From Paenarthrobacter sp. DKR-5 (GTDB lineage Bacteria; Actinomycetota; Actinomycetes; Actinomycetales; Micrococcaceae), in assembly GCF_018531425.1 (NCBI RefSeq), contig NZ_JAHBOI010000005.1, positions 248,001 through 312,000 of the forward strand: a stretch of 64,000 bases of DNA. Direction: 5' to 3'. Position numbers and translations under genes: made by a program. Below, one piece after another: positions 9,993-19,175 of the stretch (the stretch's first letter is position 1; each line of letters opens with the position of its first letter). Under the pieces are notes generated by a model. It did no database searches, was not told the DNA's origin, and saw only the letters and a program-made list of their open reading frames with translations.

Positions 9993-12900
9993 CTACGGCC
10001 GGTTTGTCGCACCCACCTTCAGGCTGAGCACCTCGGCCTTGGCGCCGGCCACGGGTCCGCGCTCGTGGCTGCTCTCGCCGTGCCAGCCGCGGTCGTTGTG
10101 CTCCGTGGTGCCGGCGAGGTTGCCGCTCGCATTGTGCAGGTGCAGGAACAGGGCACGGGTGGCCGTGTCCTTCGCCATACGGTGCGCGGTGAGCTTGGCG
10201 CCCGGTGCGTCGACGAACAGCGCGTCCGAGCCGGCGCCTTCGAACCAGAGGGCCGGCTTCACCGGATCGAAGCCGATCCACGCGGTGCTGTCCACCGGGG
10301 CCTGCCGTCCGTTTGCGTCCACGCTGTACGAGGTGTAGGTCGTCACCTTGTACTTCAGCGGCGAGGACTTCGCGGGGTCGATACCGAGCACCGAGGCGGG
10401 CACCGGCAGCATCACCGTGTTGGTGTCCATCGTGTTCGAGTCCGTGTCCCCGAGCAGCCCGTTGGCGGGCTCCTGGTCCACCAGGCGCGAGGTTCCGTCC
10501 GCGTTGACCTGCAGGACGTTCACCAGCACCAGGTCCAGGCCGGGCGCGGCCGTCGTGTAGGCCACGAAGTCCGTCTTGCCGTCGCCGTTGGTGTCAATCT
10601 CGACGTCGATCTCGGAGTTCGGGATCAGCGTCGCCCAGTTGCCCCAGGTGCTGATTCCGAAGTTCACCGTGCCGTTGGCGAGGTTGCCCTTGCTCTTGGC
10701 CAGCGCCGGGATGGTCGACGACGCCCCGACATACTGCAGGTCCATCGAGCGGTTGGTCGTCGCGGCGACCTTCGACTCCGGGTTCCGTGCGCTGGCGGCC
10801 CCGAGCTGGAACGGCGCCACCAGTGAACGGTAGCGGGATGCTCCAGTGCCTTGGTCCAGTCCGCGCCCGGCCAGCGTGACGGTGGCGTCGGTGGCGTTGG
10901 CGTTCTTGAAAGTGATCTGATCGCCGGCGGTCATCGCGGAGACCGGCTTCGCTGCGGCGTACACCGGAACGCGCAGGTTGGGCAAGCCGGGGGACGCGAG
11001 CTGCACCCGGCCGGACGCATCAGCAATGAACTGGCGCGGGATGCCGGACTGGGTCGCGGGGGTGGTCGGGTCGAGCGACTTCGCCAGCGCCTTCGGATCG
11101 GCGATCGAGAGCGTCACCTTGACCGACGCGGAACCGTCGGCCGGGACGGTGACGCTGCCGCTGGTGCTGTAGCTCACGCCCGGTTCCGCGGTGGCCGGCA
11201 GGTAGCTGACCGCGTAGGTGCGGGGCTGGTCCGACTTGTTCACCACGGTGATCTTCTTTGTGACCGTGACAGGCTTGTCCGCCACCTCGATCACGCCGAA
11301 GTTGACCGTGGTCAGCTTCGGGTCATCGGCGGCGAACGCCAGCACCGGGCTGCTCAGCGCGTCAACGGCCACTACGCGGCCGGAGCCGACCCGGTTCGGG
11401 CCGTAGGCGGACCCGTTGGAGGCAAGCACGTCGATGTTGGCCGTGTTCATGATCAGGCTCTTCACCTCGTACGGGGTGAACTGCGTCGCGCTGTACACCA
11501 GCGCCGCGATGCCTGCCACATGCGGGGTGGCCATCGAGGTGCCGCTCATGACCTCCACGCCGTTTCCGGAGGCGACGCCGGCAGAGCCGATCGATGTGCC
11601 AGGGGCCGCGACGTCGGGCTTGACGATGCCGTTCGAGCCGTGCACGCCGCGGGAGGAACTGGAGTTCAAAGTGTCCAGCAGGCCGGTCTGCGCCGTGGCC
11701 GTGCCGCGGTAGGAGGGGTCAAGCTTCAGCTGCAGGGTTCCGGCGACGGCGGCAGGGCGCAGTGCGTCGCTGGAGGACTTGGTCAGCTGGACGCCGGGAA
11801 TGCCGGTGTTGCCGGCGATCCCGGACTCGAACACGGCCCGCGGGGAGTCCAGGACGACGCCGGTCGCGCCGGCGGCTTGGGCGTTGTTGAAACGAACCCC
11901 GGACCCGCAGGGGAACGCGCCGTTCTCTTCCCACTGCAGCCAGACCCATTTGCCCTTGAGCGAGCCGGGGGCGAACGGCTGGCAGCCGAACTTGTTGGCG
12001 GCCGGGCCCATCACCACCGTGCCGGTGAGCTGGGCATCGGTGGCCTTGGAGTAGTCGAAGTTCACCGAGTACTGGCCGGCAGCCTGGCCGGCCTGGTCCG
12101 CCGGAGCAAGCACGTCGACGCGGTCCACGGCAGCCGTGGAACCGACGCTGTTGGCCACGGTCAGAGCGGAGCGGGCATTGCCCGGCGAGCCGCCGACGTC
12201 GTAGGTATCCCCGGCGTTGCCGGAGGCGACCACGGAAAGGATGCCCTGCGCGGTGAGGTTCTCCACGATGTCGTTTTCGGGGTCGTCTGTCGGGGAGTAA
12301 TCGGACCCGAGGGACATGTTGACGATGTTCGCGCGGTCATCGAAGTTGCCGTCCCCGTTCGGGTCCAGCACGTCGTCCAGCGCCTGGCCGACGACGTCGC
12401 TGGAGCCGGAGCAACCGAAGACCCGCAGCGAGACGAGCCTGGCGTTCGGGGCCGAGCCCGGGCCGATCCGCATGCCGTTCACGTCGCCGCTGGTCAGCGT
12501 CGAGTAGTCGCCCGTGAAGGTCTTGCCGTCGGCGCCCACGCCGTAGCCGGCCGCCGTTCCGGCCACGTGCGTGCCGTGTCCTGCGGCCGCGCAGTCGAGC
12601 GGGTTCGAATCCGGGTGCGGGACGGGCTGGTAGGCGGCGCCGGCGGCCGGGTTGGCGTTGTAGTCGTCGCCGACCAGGTCATAGCCGCCGATGAACTTCT
12701 TCGGGTCGTACAGGCCCGAGTCGGGGGCGGGCAGGGACGTGGAGGCCTTGGCCTTGGCGTAGGCCGCTGCGGTCCCCGGTCCGCCAAAGTCGGCGTGCGT
12801 GTAGTCCAGACCGGTGTCAATGACGGCGATCGTGGCGCCTTCGCCGGTTTCCTTCTTCTGGACCCAGGTGTTGAGCGCCTTGGTGTCGATGTCCGTGCCC

Positions 12901-13403
12901 TTGTTGCTGTAGGTCTTCGGAACGATGGGGGTCAGCTTCACGACGTCGGACCGGGCGGCGAGCGCACGGATAGCTGCTGCGTCGCCACGGACGGCGACGC
13001 CCGGGATCGTGTTCGTGGTGGCGTACAGCTGCGTGGCGGAGGCGGCCCTGGCCACCTGCGAGGCCGTGGCCTCGATGTCGCGGCGCAGCTGCTTGACCTT
13101 CACCGACGCGTTGACGGGCTTGGCCCGTCCCTGCTTGACCGCGGCCGGCTGGGTGGCGTCGAACGCGCCCTGGCCGGCGAACTGGACATAAACAGAAACC
13201 GGCCCGCTGGCGGTGGCCAGGGTGCCGGAAATCTTCTGGGCGGCCGTCAGCGGCTGGCTGATCCGTTGCGCGGGGACGCCCGCGGCGGCTGTCGCCGTGC
13301 TGTCGGCGGCTGACGCCACGCTGCACACACTGGCTGCAAGGGCAACCCCCGTGGCGACGGCCAAAACCCGGAAGCCTGCGTGTGGCTGGAGTTTCCTTCT
13401 CAT
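9993..13403 (-). CDS. Secreted S8 subtilisin-like serine protease
   Basis: A 1136-residue extracellular protease. A Sec signal peptide is clear (MRRK, hydrophobic run, ASVCSVASAADS). A propeptide of the inhibitor I9 kind spans roughly 40-165. The catalytic triad is D196 (VIDTGLDYTHADF), H276 (HGTHVAGT) and S623 (MSGTSMATPHVAG); the long gap between H and S holds a protease-associated domain insert, as in plant-type and lactocepin-type subtilases. About 430 residues of beta-rich, fibronectin-like domains follow, including a DTNGDGKTDF calcium-loop motif. No LPXTG anchor is seen. The ATG 13403 follows GAGGGG; a TTG four codons upstream is less likely. It presumably supplies peptides from protein; the substrate is unknown. 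Confidence 0.93.
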   Translation of the reverse strand: MRRKLQPHAGFRVLAVATGVALAASVCSVASAADSTATAAAGVPAQRISQPLTAAQKISGTLATASGPVSVYVQFAGQGAFDATQPAAVKQGRAKPVNASVKVKQLRRDIEATASQVARAASATQLYATTNTIPGVAVRGDAAAIRALAARSDVVKLTPIVPKTYSNKGTDIDTKALNTWVQKKETGEGATIAVIDTGLDYTHADFGGPGTAAAYAKAKASTSLPAPDSGLYDPKKFIGGYDLVGDDYNANPAAGAAYQPVPHPDSNPLDCAAAGHGTHVAGTAAGYGVGADGKTFTGDYSTLTSGDVNGMRIGPGSAPNARLVSLRVFGCSGSSDVVGQALDDVLDPNGDGNFDDRANIVNMSLGSDYSPTDDPENDIVENLTAQGILSVVASGNAGDTYDVGGSPGNARSALTVANSVGSTAAVDRVDVLAPADQAGQAAGQYSVNFDYSKATDAQLTGTVVMGPAANKFGCQPFAPGSLKGKWVWLQWEENGAFPCGSGVRFNNAQAAGATGVVLDSPRAVFESGIAGNTGIPGVQLTKSSSDALRPAAVAGTLQLKLDPSYRGTATAQTGLLDTLNSSSSRGVHGSNGIVKPDVAAPGTSIGSAGVASGNGVEVMSGTSMATPHVAGIAALVYSATQFTPYEVKSLIMNTANIDVLASNGSAYGPNRVGSGRVVAVDALSSPVLAFAADDPKLTTVNFGVIEVADKPVTVTKKITVVNKSDQPRTYAVSYLPATAEPGVSYSTSGSVTVPADGSASVKVTLSIADPKALAKSLDPTTPATQSGIPRQFIADASGRVQLASPGLPNLRVPVYAAAKPVSAMTAGDQITFKNANATDATVTLAGRGLDQGTGASRYRSLVAPFQLGAASARNPESKVAATTNRSMDLQYVGASSTIPALAKSKGNLANGTVNFGISTWGNWATLIPNSEIDVEIDTNGDGKTDFVAYTTAAPGLDLVLVNVLQVNADGTSRLVDQEPANGLLGDTDSNTMDTNTVMLPVPASVLGIDPAKSSPLKYKVTTYTSYSVDANGRQAPVDSTAWIGFDPVKPALWFEGAGSDALFVDAPGAKLTAHRMAKDTATRALFLHLHNASGNLAGTTEHNDRGWHGESSHERGPVAGAKAEVLSLKVGATNRP

Positions 13404-13710
13404 CGATCCCCTCAAACTGATTGCGGCGCAACGTCCGCCCGGAAGCGGCCCTCAAACCGTTGTTGCCCTCAATGCGATGAATTCCCAAAGACGCCGACAC
13501 GGTGGGCGGCAGCGCTCATTAAACCCCTGCCGGGGTTCATGGTTTATACCCTGCGGTCTGCGCCCGCACATGTCAAAGGTTTATTCGGGGGACGTTTTCA
13601 AACCTTGTTGCTTGAAGTTGACAAGATTTGTCATGGGTCATCCGGCAGGCATAGCCTGTCCAGCGGCGGCGTTCCGAGCCGGCCAAGGACGCCCGGAGGG
13701 GGATGGGACG
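13404..13710. other. Divergent intergenic region (307 bases)
   Basis: No gene is seen between the subtilase and the MHS transporter. It contains a small hairpin (AACCCC 13522-13527, GGGGTT 13532-13537), a possible -10 TATAAA for the protease on the minus strand near 13541-13546, and the operator-like palindrome at 13619-13633. Confidence 0.6.
13619..13633. promoter_or_regulatory. Operator-like palindrome TGACAA-GAT-TTGTCA
   Basis: A perfect 6-3-6 inverted repeat 78 bases before the MHS transporter start. It overlaps a TTGACA (13618-13623) that resembles a -35 box, although I see no convincing -10 at 17 bases. A dimeric repressor could bind here; the regulator is not evident. Confidence 0.4.
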
Positions 13711-15075
13711 ATGAGCGCACTGACCGAAGAAGCCCGCAGCAGGACGGTTGTCGGGAACATCCTGAAGGGTTCGCTTGGCAACCTGGTGGAATGGTTCGAC
13801 TTCTACAGCTTCACCGTATTCGCCGCCTACTTCGGCGCCGCGGTCTTCAACAAGCACGATGAAGCCTCCAGCCTGCTCGACGCCTACAGCGTCTTCGCTG
13901 CCGGCTTCCTGTTCCGTCCCGTGGGCAGCTGGTTCTTCGGGCGCTACGCCGATCGGCGCGGCCGGCGCGCGGCGCTGACCCTGAGCATCCTGCTGATGGC
14001 CGCAGGCTCATTGCTGATGGCGCTGGTGCCCTCCTACGCCGTCGTCGGCCTTGGCTCCCCGGCGCTGGTTTTCCTGGCCCGCGCCGTGCAGGGCTTCTCG
14101 GTCGGCGGCGAGTACGGAACCAGCGCGACCTACATGTCCGAGGCCGCCACCCGGGGACGCCGCGGCTTCTACTCCAGCTTCCAGTACGTGACCCTCGTGT
14201 CGGGCCAGGTCCTTGCGCTGCTGGTGCAGATCCTGCTGCAGAACACCCTCTCGGAAGGGGACCTGAAGAGCTGGGGTTGGCGCATTCCGTTCGCGATCGG
14301 GGCGGCTGCCGCGCTCACGGTGCTTTGGCTGCGCCGCAGCATGGCGGAGACCGTCCCCGCGGAGCAGATGCACGCCGCGCGCAGCGCCGCCAAGGGGGAG
14401 GCCGCCCCGGGCACCTTCCGGCTGCTCGCCCGGCACTGGAAGCCCTTCCTGGTGGTGTTCGGCCTGACCCTGGGCGGAACGGTGTCGTTCTACACCTACA
14501 CAACGTTCATGCAGTCGTGGATGAGCCACGGGATCCCGGACAAGAAGGTCGTCACGCTCATCAACTTCTGTGCGTTGTTCCTGTTCATGATCCTGCAGCC
14601 GGTCTACGGCGCGCTCTCGGACCGGATCGGCCGCAAGCCGCTGCTGATCTGGTTCGGCATTGCCGGCGCCGTCTTCACCTGGCCGATCCTGGCCGCCATC
14701 TACACCAACAGCAACCCCTTCGTCGCCTTCCTCCTGATGATGGCGGCCCTGCTGATCGTGCTCGGTTATACGTCGATCAACGCCCTCGTGAAGGCCGAGC
14801 TGTTTCCCAGCAGCATCCGGGCCCTTGGTGTCGGCCTGGGCTACGGGCTGGCCAACGCGCTGTTCGGCGGCACTGCGCCCTATGTCGGCCAGGCGTTCAA
14901 GGACGCCCACAACAACGAAGGCTTCTATGTCTACGTGATCGTCTGCATTGCGGTGTCGCTGGCCGTCTACATCTGGGCCTTCTCCAACAAGAGCGCCACC
15001 TACCTCGACGCCGAACAGGGCCATGCGTACGGCCGGCCGCAGGAGCCGGAAGCCGAGCCGGCGCTTTCCAAATAA
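13711..15075 (+). CDS. MFS transporter, metabolite:H+ symporter (MHS) family
   Basis: A 454-residue, 12-helix inner-membrane carrier. The N-terminal GSLGNLVEWFDFYSF and the loop motif GRYADRRGRR, plus GFSVGGEYGTSATYMSE in helix 4-5, are the signature of the MHS family (KgtP, ProP, ShiA, citrate carriers), which couple dicarboxylate, osmolyte or aromatic acid uptake to protons. KgtP-like 2-oxoglutarate or similar organic acid uptake is the best guess. ATG 13711 follows GGAGGGGG; the frame is open for a further 500 bases upstream but without family similarity. Transcribed alone, divergent from the protease. Confidence 0.88.
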   Translation: MSALTEEARSRTVVGNILKGSLGNLVEWFDFYSFTVFAAYFGAAVFNKHDEASSLLDAYSVFAAGFLFRPVGSWFFGRYADRRGRRAALTLSILLMAAGSLLMALVPSYAVVGLGSPALVFLARAVQGFSVGGEYGTSATYMSEAATRGRRGFYSSFQYVTLVSGQVLALLVQILLQNTLSEGDLKSWGWRIPFAIGAAAALTVLWLRRSMAETVPAEQMHAARSAAKGEAAPGTFRLLARHWKPFLVVFGLTLGGTVSFYTYTTFMQSWMSHGIPDKKVVTLINFCALFLFMILQPVYGALSDRIGRKPLLIWFGIAGAVFTWPILAAIYTNSNPFVAFLLMMAALLIVLGYTSINALVKAELFPSSIRALGVGLGYGLANALFGGTAPYVGQAFKDAHNNEGFYVYVIVCIAVSLAVYIWAFSNKSATYLDAEQGHAYGRPQEPEAEPALSK

Positions 15076-15136
15076 GGTAAGCAGGCTTAGGATTTAGTGC
15101 TCCAGGAACTTCGAAAGATCCCAGGAGGTCAAGGTC

Positions 15137-15553
15137 ATGGCTATTGGTGACGGCATCAAGCGGGCTGCGGAAGCGGCCGTGGAAGATCTGGCGGCGAGCA
15201 GCAGCGAGGCGCGCAACTCGGAGCACTACGACACGCACGGCCGGGCCGACCAGGGCGAGGTGGTCCCCGGCGAGGAGCAGGAGCGGTCGGAGGAACTGGG
15301 CCGGCCCCGGGCCGCGGAAGAGCAGCTTCGGCGTGCCGGGGAAGACCAGCAGCCCGACGGGGATGGGAACACCGGCCGGACGCGCGAGGCAGGAACAGCC
15401 GACGGCGGCAGCGGGGCGGACCTGTCCTCCGGCCTCGACGGCGAGCGGCCGACCAGCGCCTTCGCCAACTCGCTCAATGATCCGAGCGGACTGGAAACCG
15501 AGGCGCCCGGCGAACCGGACATTGGAAGCGCGCGGGACGCCGGCGCCAGTTAG
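15137..15553 (+). CDS. Hypothetical acidic, low-complexity protein
   Basis: A 138-residue hydrophilic protein rich in Glu, Asp, Gly and Ser, with no hydrophobic segment and probably disordered after residue 30. The N-terminal 25 residues could form an amphipathic helix (IKRAAEAAVEDLAA). A good AGGAGG site lies 8 bases before ATG 15137, and the codon use matches its neighbours, so I think it is real. No family recognised. It might be a stress-related hydrophilic protein, but this is a guess from composition only. Confidence 0.6.
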   Translation: MAIGDGIKRAAEAAVEDLAASSSEARNSEHYDTHGRADQGEVVPGEEQERSEELGRPRAAEEQLRRAGEDQQPDGDGNTGRTREAGTADGGSGADLSSGLDGERPTSAFANSLNDPSGLETEAPGEPDIGSARDAGAS

Positions 15554-15572
15554 GCTGCTGCTCCGGCGGCAC

Positions 15573-16841
15573 TCAGGGGGTGTTGCCGGAGTAGTAGCGG
15601 CCCAGGAACTCGGCCTTGAACTCGAAGAAGGTGCCGTCCTCGATCGCCAGCCGCGCGTCGTCCACCAGCTTGACGATGAAACGCTCGTTGTGGATCGAGG
15701 CCAGAGTGGCAGCGACCATCTCTTTTGCCTTGAACAGGTGGTGCAGGTAGGCGCGGGTGTAGTTGGCGCAGGCGTAGCAGTCGCAGCCCTCGAAGATGGG
15801 CGAAAAGTCCCGTTTGAACCGCGAGCCGGCGAGGTTGAACCGGCCGTCCGGGGAGTAGACGGCGGTGTTGCGGGCCACGCGGGTGGGGGAGACGCAGTCG
15901 AAGGTGTCCGCGCCGTTCTCCAGCGCGGTGAAGATGTCGTCCGGCTCGGAGATCCCCAGCAGATGCCGGGGCCGGTCCTCGGGCAGCTCCTCATTGCACC
16001 AGCGCACGATGGTGCCGAGGTTCTCCTTCTCCAGCGCCCCGCCGATGCCGTATCCGTCGAAGTCCATCGCGCCCAGGTCCCGGCAGGCAGTGCGCCGCAG
16101 GTCCTCGTACTGTGCGCCCTGGATGACGCCGAACAGCGCCTGGTACGGCCGGTGCGAGCGCTCGGCGGTGAGCCTGCGGTGCTCGGCGAGGCAGCGCTCG
16201 GCCCAGCGCCGGGTGCGCTCGAGCGACTCGACCTGATAGGCCCGCGAGTTGTGCAGCGTGGTCAGCTCATCGAAGGCGAACATGATGTCGGCGCCCAACT
16301 GGTGCTGGACCTGCATCGAGATCTCCGGAGTGAAGCGGTGCCGGTCGCCGTTGAGATGGGACTTGAACCAAACGCCGTCGTCGTCAACGTGGGCCAGGCG
16401 CTCCTTGCCGGCCGCGACGTCGTCATCGGCCCCGCCCTGCGCCACCGAGCCCATGTCAATGACTTTCTTGAACCCGGACCCGAGCGACATCACCTGGAAC
16501 CCGCCGGAATCGGTGAAGGTGGGCCCCTGCCAGTTCATGAATCGGCCCAGGCCGCCCGCCTCGTCCACAATGTCCGCGCCCGGCTGCAGGTACAGGTGGT
16601 ACGCGTTGGCCAGCAGGGCTTGTGCGCCGAGTTCCTTCATCGAATCGACCAGCACGGCCTTGACCGTGGCCTTGGTGCCGACCGCGATGAATGCCGGTGT
16701 TTGGATCTGCCCGTGGGGGGTGGTGATGGTTCCGGTGCGGCCGAGGAACGCGCCGCCGTTCGCGTCCACGGCCGACGGCGAGGGGCTGGCGGTCTCGCTG
16801 AGGCGCTTGCCCACGGTGAAGGAAAAGTCTGACTGCGGCAC
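15573..16841 (-). CDS. tgt: tRNA-guanine(34) transglycosylase
   Basis: A 422-residue enzyme that swaps guanine 34 in GUN anticodons for a queuine precursor. Visible motifs: GRTGTITTPHGQIQTPAFIAVGT, the first catalytic aspartate D111 in TDSGGFQVMSLG, the substrate loop GVIQGAQYEDLRR, IGGALEK, and the zinc site CDCYACANYTRAYLHHL near the end. The usual DCVLPTR/DCVMPTR loop reads DCVSPTR here, a mild variation that keeps the Asp. A 20-residue insert with repeated Asp (about 131-150) lies after GFKKVIDMG. GTG 16841 is the start. No queuosine synthesis genes are nearby, so it may use salvaged base. Confidence 0.93.
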   Translation of the reverse strand: MPQSDFSFTVGKRLSETASPSPSAVDANGGAFLGRTGTITTPHGQIQTPAFIAVGTKATVKAVLVDSMKELGAQALLANAYHLYLQPGADIVDEAGGLGRFMNWQGPTFTDSGGFQVMSLGSGFKKVIDMGSVAQGGADDDVAAGKERLAHVDDDGVWFKSHLNGDRHRFTPEISMQVQHQLGADIMFAFDELTTLHNSRAYQVESLERTRRWAERCLAEHRRLTAERSHRPYQALFGVIQGAQYEDLRRTACRDLGAMDFDGYGIGGALEKENLGTIVRWCNEELPEDRPRHLLGISEPDDIFTALENGADTFDCVSPTRVARNTAVYSPDGRFNLAGSRFKRDFSPIFEGCDCYACANYTRAYLHHLFKAKEMVAATLASIHNERFIVKLVDDARLAIEDGTFFEFKAEFLGRYYSGNTP

Positions 16842-17018
16842 CGTTACAGTCTGCCAGCAAAAGACACGCCGCCCAGCCCGGATGGAAATGCCCTACCGGA
16901 GAGTATGTCAAGTGTTTATTCTGATCATGGGCCGGAGCGGTGCGCGGTCCGTCAGGCCGCCCGGCAGCTCCTGGGAACCCTCCCCGGTCCGGGGGGCCGT
17001 CTCAGCGAGGAGGCGTCC

Positions 17019-17300
17019 ATGTCCAGTCCTGATGTACCCACCAGGGGCCCGGCGAGGTCCGGCCCGTATGTGATTGCCGGCGTGCTGCTGGCCATCTCCA
17101 TCCTGGTGCCGTTGTTCGTCCCCGCCTACGCGAGCGACAACCCGCGGCTGGCGGGCATCCCGTTCTTCTACTGGTACCAGATGCTGTGGGTTCCCATCAC
17201 TGCGGCGCTGGTGGGCATCTCCTACCGCCTGGTCACGAAGGAAGACCGCCGCCGCCGGGAAGCCGTGCGGGGCGTACGGACCGAGGAGCAGGACCGATGA
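17019..17300 (+). CDS. DUF3311 small membrane protein
   Basis: A 93-residue protein with two transmembrane segments (about 14-36 and 49-71) and the PFFYWYQMLWVP motif of DUF3311. It overlaps the following symporter by 4 bases (ATGA). In actinobacteria this family is regularly paired with MctP-like sodium:solute symporters, where it likely acts as a small accessory subunit. ATG 17019 has a GAGGAGG site at 5 bases. The frame upstream has no family match. Confidence 0.88.
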   Translation: MSSPDVPTRGPARSGPYVIAGVLLAISILVPLFVPAYASDNPRLAGIPFFYWYQMLWVPITAALVGISYRLVTKEDRRRREAVRGVRTEEQDR

Positions 17301-18991
17301 GCGCTGTTCTCCTGCCGATGGCAGCACCTGACCGGCCCGTCAACGGGGTCGCGCTCACGGTCGTGATCATTCTTTTCCTCGTGGTGGCCGCGATGGGCTT
17401 CCTGGCAGCCAGGTGGCGGGCCGGGGAGAAGACCGGCCTGCACAGCCTTGACGAGTGGGGCCTGGGTGGCCGTGGCTTCGGCACCTGGGTGACGTGGTTC
17501 CTGCTCGGCGGGGACCTCTACACTGCCTACACCTTCGTCGCCGTCCCAGCCGCCATGTGGGCCACCGGCGCCGTCAGCGGGTTCTTCGCTGTTCCTTACA
17601 CCATCGTGCTCTACCCGATCGTCTTCCTGCTGATGAGCCGGCTCTGGTCCGTCTCGCACCGGCACGGTTTCGTGACACCGGCAGACTTCGTCGGCGGCCG
17701 CTACGGCAGCCGGGTGCTCACCGTCGCCGTCGCGGTCACGGGCATCGTCGCCACGATGCCGTACATCGCGCTGCAGCTGGTGGGCATCAAGTCGGTCCTG
17801 ACCGTGCTCGGCCTGGGAAGCGCCCAGAACGCGCTGCTGACGGACCTTCCGCTCATCATCGCCTTCGTGGTGCTGGCGGCCTACACCTACACCTCCGGTC
17901 TGCGCGCGCCGGCGCTGATCGCCGTCGTCAAGGACCTGCTGATCTATCTGGCGGTGATCGTGGCCGTCATCTACCTGCCGATCAAGTTCGGCGGATGGGA
18001 CAACATCTTCGGTGCGGCCCAGGCGAAGCTCGGTACCGTGAGCCAGGCGACGGGCAAGCCGGCGGGCGTGTTCATCCCCGGTGCCACCAGCTACTCTGCG
18101 TACTGGACGCTGGCGCTGGGCTCGGCCCTGGCACTGTTCATGTACCCGCACTCGATCACGGGCGTGCTGGCGACCAAGAGCCGGAACACCATCCGCAAGA
18201 ATGCGGCGGTGCTGCCGCTGTACTCGCTGATGCTCGGCTTCCTGGCGCTGCTGGGCTACGTCGCCATCTCGGCCGGCACCAAGCCCATTGACCTGAACGG
18301 AACGGTCAATCCGCAGCTGGTGGTGCCGCAGCTCTTCCTCGACCATTTCCCGGCCTGGTTCGCCGGGGTCGCGCTCGCCGCCATTGCCATCGGCGCCCTC
18401 GTCCCCGCAGCCATCATGTCGATTGCCGCCGCCAACCTCTTCACCCGCAACATCTACCGGGACCTGATCCGGCCGGACGCCGACCCGCGGCAGGAGGCGA
18501 AGGTCTCCAAGATCGCTTCCCTGGTGGTCAAGTTCGGCGCCCTGGTCTTCGTCATCGGAATGGACCAGTCGGCGGCCATCAACATGCAGCTGCTGGGCGG
18601 CATCTGGATCCTGCAGACCTTCCCCGCAATCGTCGCCGGTCTGTACACCCGCTGGTTCCACCGCTGGGCCCTGTTCGCCGGGTGGGCCGCCGGCATCCTC
18701 TACGGCACCATCGCCGCGTACAACGTGGTGAACCCGGCCACCAAAGCCCACTTCGGCGGTTCGGTGGCGGCCATCCCGGGGACCAACATCCAGGTGTACA
18801 TCGCGATCGTCGCGTTCGTGATCAACCTGCTGGTGGCCGCCGTGCTGACGCTGGTGTTCCGGGCGATGAAACTGGCCGACGGGCGCGACATCACCCGCAT
18901 CTCGGACTACGGCGCGGACGAAAACGATCCGAAGGTGGCCCAGCTGGAGCGCGAGTACCCGCTGAGCGAAGCCGGAGGCGCCACGCTCTGA
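17297..18991 (+). CDS. Sodium:solute symporter, MctP-like monocarboxylate carrier
   Basis: A 564-residue SSS-family carrier with about 13 membrane helices. Motifs include DEWGLGGRGFGTWVTWFLLGGDLYTAYTF near the N-terminus and the helix run FMYPHSITGVLATKSRNTIRKNAAVLPLYS, typical of MctP from Rhizobium and its actinobacterial relatives, which take up lactate, pyruvate, alanine and other monocarboxylates. The DUF3311 gene directly upstream supports this placement. It ends 18 bases before a strong hairpin. Acetate or propionate (ActP-like) uptake is an alternative and would agree with the glyoxylate genes in the window. Confidence 0.88.
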   Translation: MSAVLLPMAAPDRPVNGVALTVVIILFLVVAAMGFLAARWRAGEKTGLHSLDEWGLGGRGFGTWVTWFLLGGDLYTAYTFVAVPAAMWATGAVSGFFAVPYTIVLYPIVFLLMSRLWSVSHRHGFVTPADFVGGRYGSRVLTVAVAVTGIVATMPYIALQLVGIKSVLTVLGLGSAQNALLTDLPLIIAFVVLAAYTYTSGLRAPALIAVVKDLLIYLAVIVAVIYLPIKFGGWDNIFGAAQAKLGTVSQATGKPAGVFIPGATSYSAYWTLALGSALALFMYPHSITGVLATKSRNTIRKNAAVLPLYSLMLGFLALLGYVAISAGTKPIDLNGTVNPQLVVPQLFLDHFPAWFAGVALAAIAIGALVPAAIMSIAAANLFTRNIYRDLIRPDADPRQEAKVSKIASLVVKFGALVFVIGMDQSAAINMQLLGGIWILQTFPAIVAGLYTRWFHRWALFAGWAAGILYGTIAAYNVVNPATKAHFGGSVAAIPGTNIQVYIAIVAFVINLLVAAVLTLVFRAMKLADGRDITRISDYGADENDPKVAQLEREYPLSEAGGATL

Positions 18992-19009
18992 ACCGGAGGC
19001 GCAGACAGT

Positions 19010-19040
19010 GAAGCGGGCGGCGTCCCTCGCCGCCCGCTTC
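19010..19040. terminator. Hairpin after the symporter gene
   Basis: Perfect 13-base arms 19010-19022 and 19028-19040 around a TCCCT loop. It lies 18 bases after the symporter stop and is followed by GCTGTGTGTG, not a T-run. Probable terminator of the DUF3311-symporter unit. Confidence 0.8.
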
Positions 19041-19175
19041 GCTGTGTGTGGGCCGGTGACCGCGTGATTCCGGCAACACCGGGGCCGCCCGCGCGCCTGC
19101 TGCCGGCCGGGCCGCCCTAAGCTGGGAACGAAGGGACAGCGCCGTCGAAGCACCAGAGAGAACAGCGGTGGAAGC

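Noticed and set aside
8629-10281. Long minus-strand open frame over ramB
   Set aside because: Antisense to a well-supported RamB gene; sequence is Arg/Gly/Val-rich without any domain.
10851-13313. 820-codon plus-strand frame over the subtilase
   Set aside because: Antisense to a protease with full catalytic triad and signal peptide; composition is typical of GC shadow frames.
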